A stretch of 23,762 nt of DNA, from NCBI GenBank assembly GCA_019649035.1, contig BMAT01009888.1, positions 498,103-521,864 of the forward strand, in the 5' to 3' direction. How positions within the stretch are numbered: position 1 is the first letter of the stretch; every line of letters starts with the position of its first letter. The DNA comes from Elysia marginata (Eukaryota > Mollusca > Gastropoda > Plakobranchidae). This document shows positions 21,818 to 23,762 of this stretch, piece after piece. Below the pieces are notes generated by a model. That model saw nothing but the letters and a program-made list of their open reading frames with translations, did no database searches and was not told where the DNA came from. The translations under genes and the position numbers were made by a program.

Positions 21818-21908
21818 CTCCTGGCATTGGCCTGCTGGGAAGACTGACGAAATGAAGGGAATGATAACCCATTTTTAAAACGAGCGGGCCAATCCCAGGA
21901 TTAAGCCG
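21818..21908. mobile_element. family Z hairpin element, copy 1
   Basis: About 91 bp with inverted ends CCTGGCATTGGCCTGCT and CGAGCGGGCCAATCCCAGG around the loop GACTGACGAAATGAAGGGAA. A second copy lies at 22127-22220 in the same orientation with a closely matching loop. Its high-GC arms stand out from the AT-rich background. Non-coding. Confidence 0.75.
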
Positions 21909-22026
21909 ACAAGCCTTTTTAAGCTAAGTAAAGAACTACTGTATTTATAAAAATAAATTCTAGTTTTCTATGACGAACTTACTTAGTTCATACCGTGCAT
22001 TTACTTTGTTATCTCACTAACAGTAA

Positions 22027-22122
22027 CTAGATCTAGATCTAGACAATTACAATCTAGATAGAATTTACATCTACACTAGATATCTACAATTTATGTAGAT
22101 CTAGGCCTACCCTAGATCTAGA
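22027..22122. repeat. CTAGATCT palindrome zone
   Basis: Repeated CTAGAT/ATCTAG units between the two Z copies. They include the perfect palindrome CTAGATCTAGATCTAG (22027-22042) and a hairpin with perfect 10-bp arms TAGATCTAGG (22096-22105) and CCTAGATCTA (22111-22120). The motif continues in weaker form near 22217-22290. Confidence 0.75.
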
Positions 22123-22126
22123 GGAA

Positions 22127-22220
22127 TAATCCTGGCATTGGCCCGCTGACAGGACTGACGAAATGAAGGGAATGATAACCAATTTTCAACACCAGCGGGC
22201 CAATCCCTGGATTAAGCCGG
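22127..22220. mobile_element. family Z hairpin element, copy 2
   Basis: About 94 bp. The left arm (22127-22148, TAATCCTGGCATTGGCCCGC...) pairs with the right arm (22193-22214, CAGCGGGCCAATCCCTGG...) with two mismatches in 22. The loop is GGACTGACGAAATGAAGGGA and onward, nearly the same as in copy 1, and both end in GGATTAAGCCG. Confidence 0.8.
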
Positions 22221-22222
22221 TC

Positions 22223-22600
22223 TAGATTAATTTTATAATTATATTCTGGCACTTAGCTCTAAAACTAGACTAAATCTAAATCTAATCTAACAACACTCAG
22301 CAAAAATCACGGTGAAATGACATTAGATTACCCAGCGTCTGTCATGCAGCTTCTTTGGTGTAACTAGAATCTATGTTTGAAATTCTCACTTTAACATAAT
22401 AATAATCAATTTCCTTAGACAGTGTTTAATCCAATGCCGTTGAATAAAAATCTGTCAGTTTTGCTAGGCTTCTATTTCTAAGATTAGATTACATTGCTAC
22501 GGAAATAACTGAAACAGAACTGATTATTTCAAGAGCGGCTACTCTCATAGGATTTTATTCATTAGAGAAACGGGTAAAAACCTGCAGGGTTCTAAAAATG
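22223..22600. other. non-genic AT-rich stretch
   Basis: No gene or defined repeat; a CTAAATCTAAATCTAATCTA patch lies at about 22269-22290. Confidence 0.45.
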
Positions 22601-22607
22601 CAAGATC

Positions 22608-22628
22608 ATCATATCATCATCATCATAA

Positions 22629-22674
<46 letters not shown>

Positions 22675-22703
22675 CGCTCGCTCGCTCTCTCTCTCTCTCT
22701 CTT
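22608..22703. repeat. (ATC)n then (TC)n microsatellite with CGCT interruption
   Basis: A short ATC repeat is followed by a TC tract of about 70 bases, broken once by four CGCT units. Confidence 0.9.
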
Positions 22704-22709
22704 TTTAAA

Positions 22710-22995
22710 ATGATGTTTCATATAAAAAGTAAGATGGCCTCGGTCTGGTTAGAGATGTTACACTATTCAAAAAATCGTTTTACCAATTACAAATATCGCC
22801 GGTATAAGATTTGAAGCTTCAGCTTAACCACTAATATGCGATGCAACTGGTTTCAAGGTCAACCTCTAGATCTATATCTTAAAACAGAATCTTGGCTGTT
22901 TTAGTGTCTGCGATTTGTAGTAAATTATGAATTGTAGAAGGCAAAACAGGATAATTATACCAGGAGATCAAAAGATTTATCAATTAGATATAAAA
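22710..22995. other. short non-genic stretch
   Basis: No gene is supported. An ATG in AAGATGGCC context at about 22733 opens only a short frame. Confidence 0.4.
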
Positions 22996-22999
22996 AAAT

Positions 23000-23020
23000 A
23001 TCTCTCTCTCTCTCTGTGGG

Positions 23021-23074
<54 letters not shown>

Positions 23075-23075
23075 T
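23000..23075. repeat. (TC)n/(TG)n compound microsatellite
   Basis: TC repeat interrupted by TGTGGGAT and then passing into a TG repeat of about nine units. Confidence 0.9.
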
Positions 23076-23172
23076 AGAAGTGTGACGCCCTCTTCGTAGA
23101 AGGCCTTACGTAAAAATCATTCATAAAATCCACCATCGTTCGAATTAAATTTTGAGTAGCGCATTGTAATCT

Positions 23173-23229
23173 TTCGTCGTCAGTGATATACTAAAAAAAA
23201 ACTAACTATAGTATATCACTGTTCGTCGT
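23173..23229. mobile_element. 41-bp hAT-like mini-element with 8-bp target duplication
   Basis: Perfect 13-bp terminal inverted repeats CAGTGATATACTA (23181-23193) and TAGTATATCACTG (23209-23221) enclose only 15 bases. The element is flanked on both sides by the identical octamer TTCGTCGT (23173-23180 and 23222-23229). The CAGTG...CACTG ends together with an 8-bp target duplication are the standard signature of the hAT superfamily. The element is far too short to code and must have been moved, if at all, by a transposase in trans. It may be an internally deleted MITE. Confidence 0.75.
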
Positions 23230-23510
23230 ATACAAAAATGTTCTAAGCACTACAACCTCAGTGCTTGACATCATGAATGCACTTGGATGTTCAGTAAAAC
23301 CCATCATGGGGAGATCTAAATCTTTTGTGGTATAGATAATATATAGAGCAAGAAAATTCCTCTTTTCAAGACAAATTGGCAATAGTGACATCTTAAAAAA
23401 AGTGCACGTCAAAATATAGTACTTCAGTAGATACAATGTATTTTTATGGAATTTTTGGTCTCCGCATGTTGATTTGTATTGGTGTCTCTCGACCAAGAAG
23501 TTACTCTTAT
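23230..23510. other. non-genic stretch
   Basis: A 96-codon minus-strand frame (23206-23496) starts close to the ATT microsatellite and runs into the mini-element. It has no recognisable motif or splice border, and I treat it as chance. Confidence 0.4.
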
Positions 23511-23512
23511 TA

Positions 23513-23515
<3 letters not shown>

Positions 23516-23584
<69 letters not shown>

Positions 23585-23617
23585 CATTATTATCATCATT
23601 ATTATTATTATTATTAC
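23516..23617. repeat. (ATT)n microsatellite
   Basis: About 34 ATT units with a few ATC interruptions. It reads as poly-Asn on the minus strand, which explains the 79-codon frame at 23424-23663. Confidence 0.95.
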
Positions 23618-23762
23618 TAGTTATGGCAGTCCATGCTTCGTGTCGGTAATTGATTCGGTACATGTATCAAACTTGATACCTCCAACTTTATTTCTCTCTT
23701 CCCTGATCTCTTTCTACCACCTCCTTAAACTCTCTGTCTATTTGTCTTTCTTTTTCACCCCC

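Noticed and set aside
21840..21870. Hammerhead ribozyme in family Z loop (CTGACGA)
   Set aside because: Only the CUGANGA part is present; the GAAA segment and the required helices are not in the right places.
23424..23663. 79-codon minus-strand frame with poly-Asn
   Set aside because: It is produced by the ATT microsatellite.
1..23762. CRISPR arrays, prokaryotic operons, phage or toxin systems
   Set aside because: No spaced direct repeats, no clustered coding frames and no relevant protein motifs were seen; the sequence has eukaryotic character throughout.

Overview
The window looks like non-coding DNA from an animal nuclear genome: AT-rich, dominated by intron or intergenic sequence, with many simple repeats, an old LINE reverse transcriptase fragment and several families of small inverted-repeat elements. 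There are no bacterial operons, Shine-Dalgarno-led ORFs, tRNA or rRNA genes, CRISPR arrays or complete protein genes. The style (GA/TC, ATT and GAA microsatellites, an L2/CR1-like LINE, long introns) suits a marine invertebrate, perhaps a mollusc, but no sequence here fixes the taxon. A 27-base run of N beside a G12 tract shows this is a draft assembly.

Gene content: reading the minus strand, I find three putative internal exons with splice-like borders and matching phases: 18079-17929, 12590-12476 and 2967-2850. Joined, they keep one open frame of about 127 residues. The second and third together resemble the core of a RhoGAP fold (an SFYNSSG segment where family members have GIYRxSG, then VHSVSALVKLF where they have DVHxVAxLLKLY). 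The catalytic arginine position reads Asn. If this is right, most of the window is two introns (about 5.3 and 9.5 kb) of one gene that runs off both sides.

Region by region: 1-2100 holds microsatellites (GTA/GCA, GACA, a 27-unit GAA tract, GA-rich). 2100-3870 holds the last putative exon, a possible tRNA-derived SINE head and a stretch open on both strands. 3870-8090 is AT-rich with little structure. 8095-8528 is a foldback MITE-like element (family Y). 8530-12000 is AT-rich with scattered homopolymer and G-rich tracts. 12006-12032 is the N gap. 12476-12590 is the middle exon. 12600-17900 is mostly featureless intron with a C-rich quadruplex-type motif and small hairpins. 17929-18079 is the first putative exon. 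19226-19874 is a broken LINE RT with an internal insertion. 20220-22220 is a nest of small inverted-repeat elements: a second Y copy in inverted orientation, two copies of a second family (X), two copies of a 90-bp hairpin element (Z), and a CTAGATCT palindrome zone. 22600-23762 ends in TC/TG and ATT microsatellites and a 41-bp hAT-like mini-element with an exact 8-bp target duplication.

The main interest lies in the degenerate RhoGAP-like exon set and in the small non-autonomous DNA elements. I did not find a convincing new multi-gene system.
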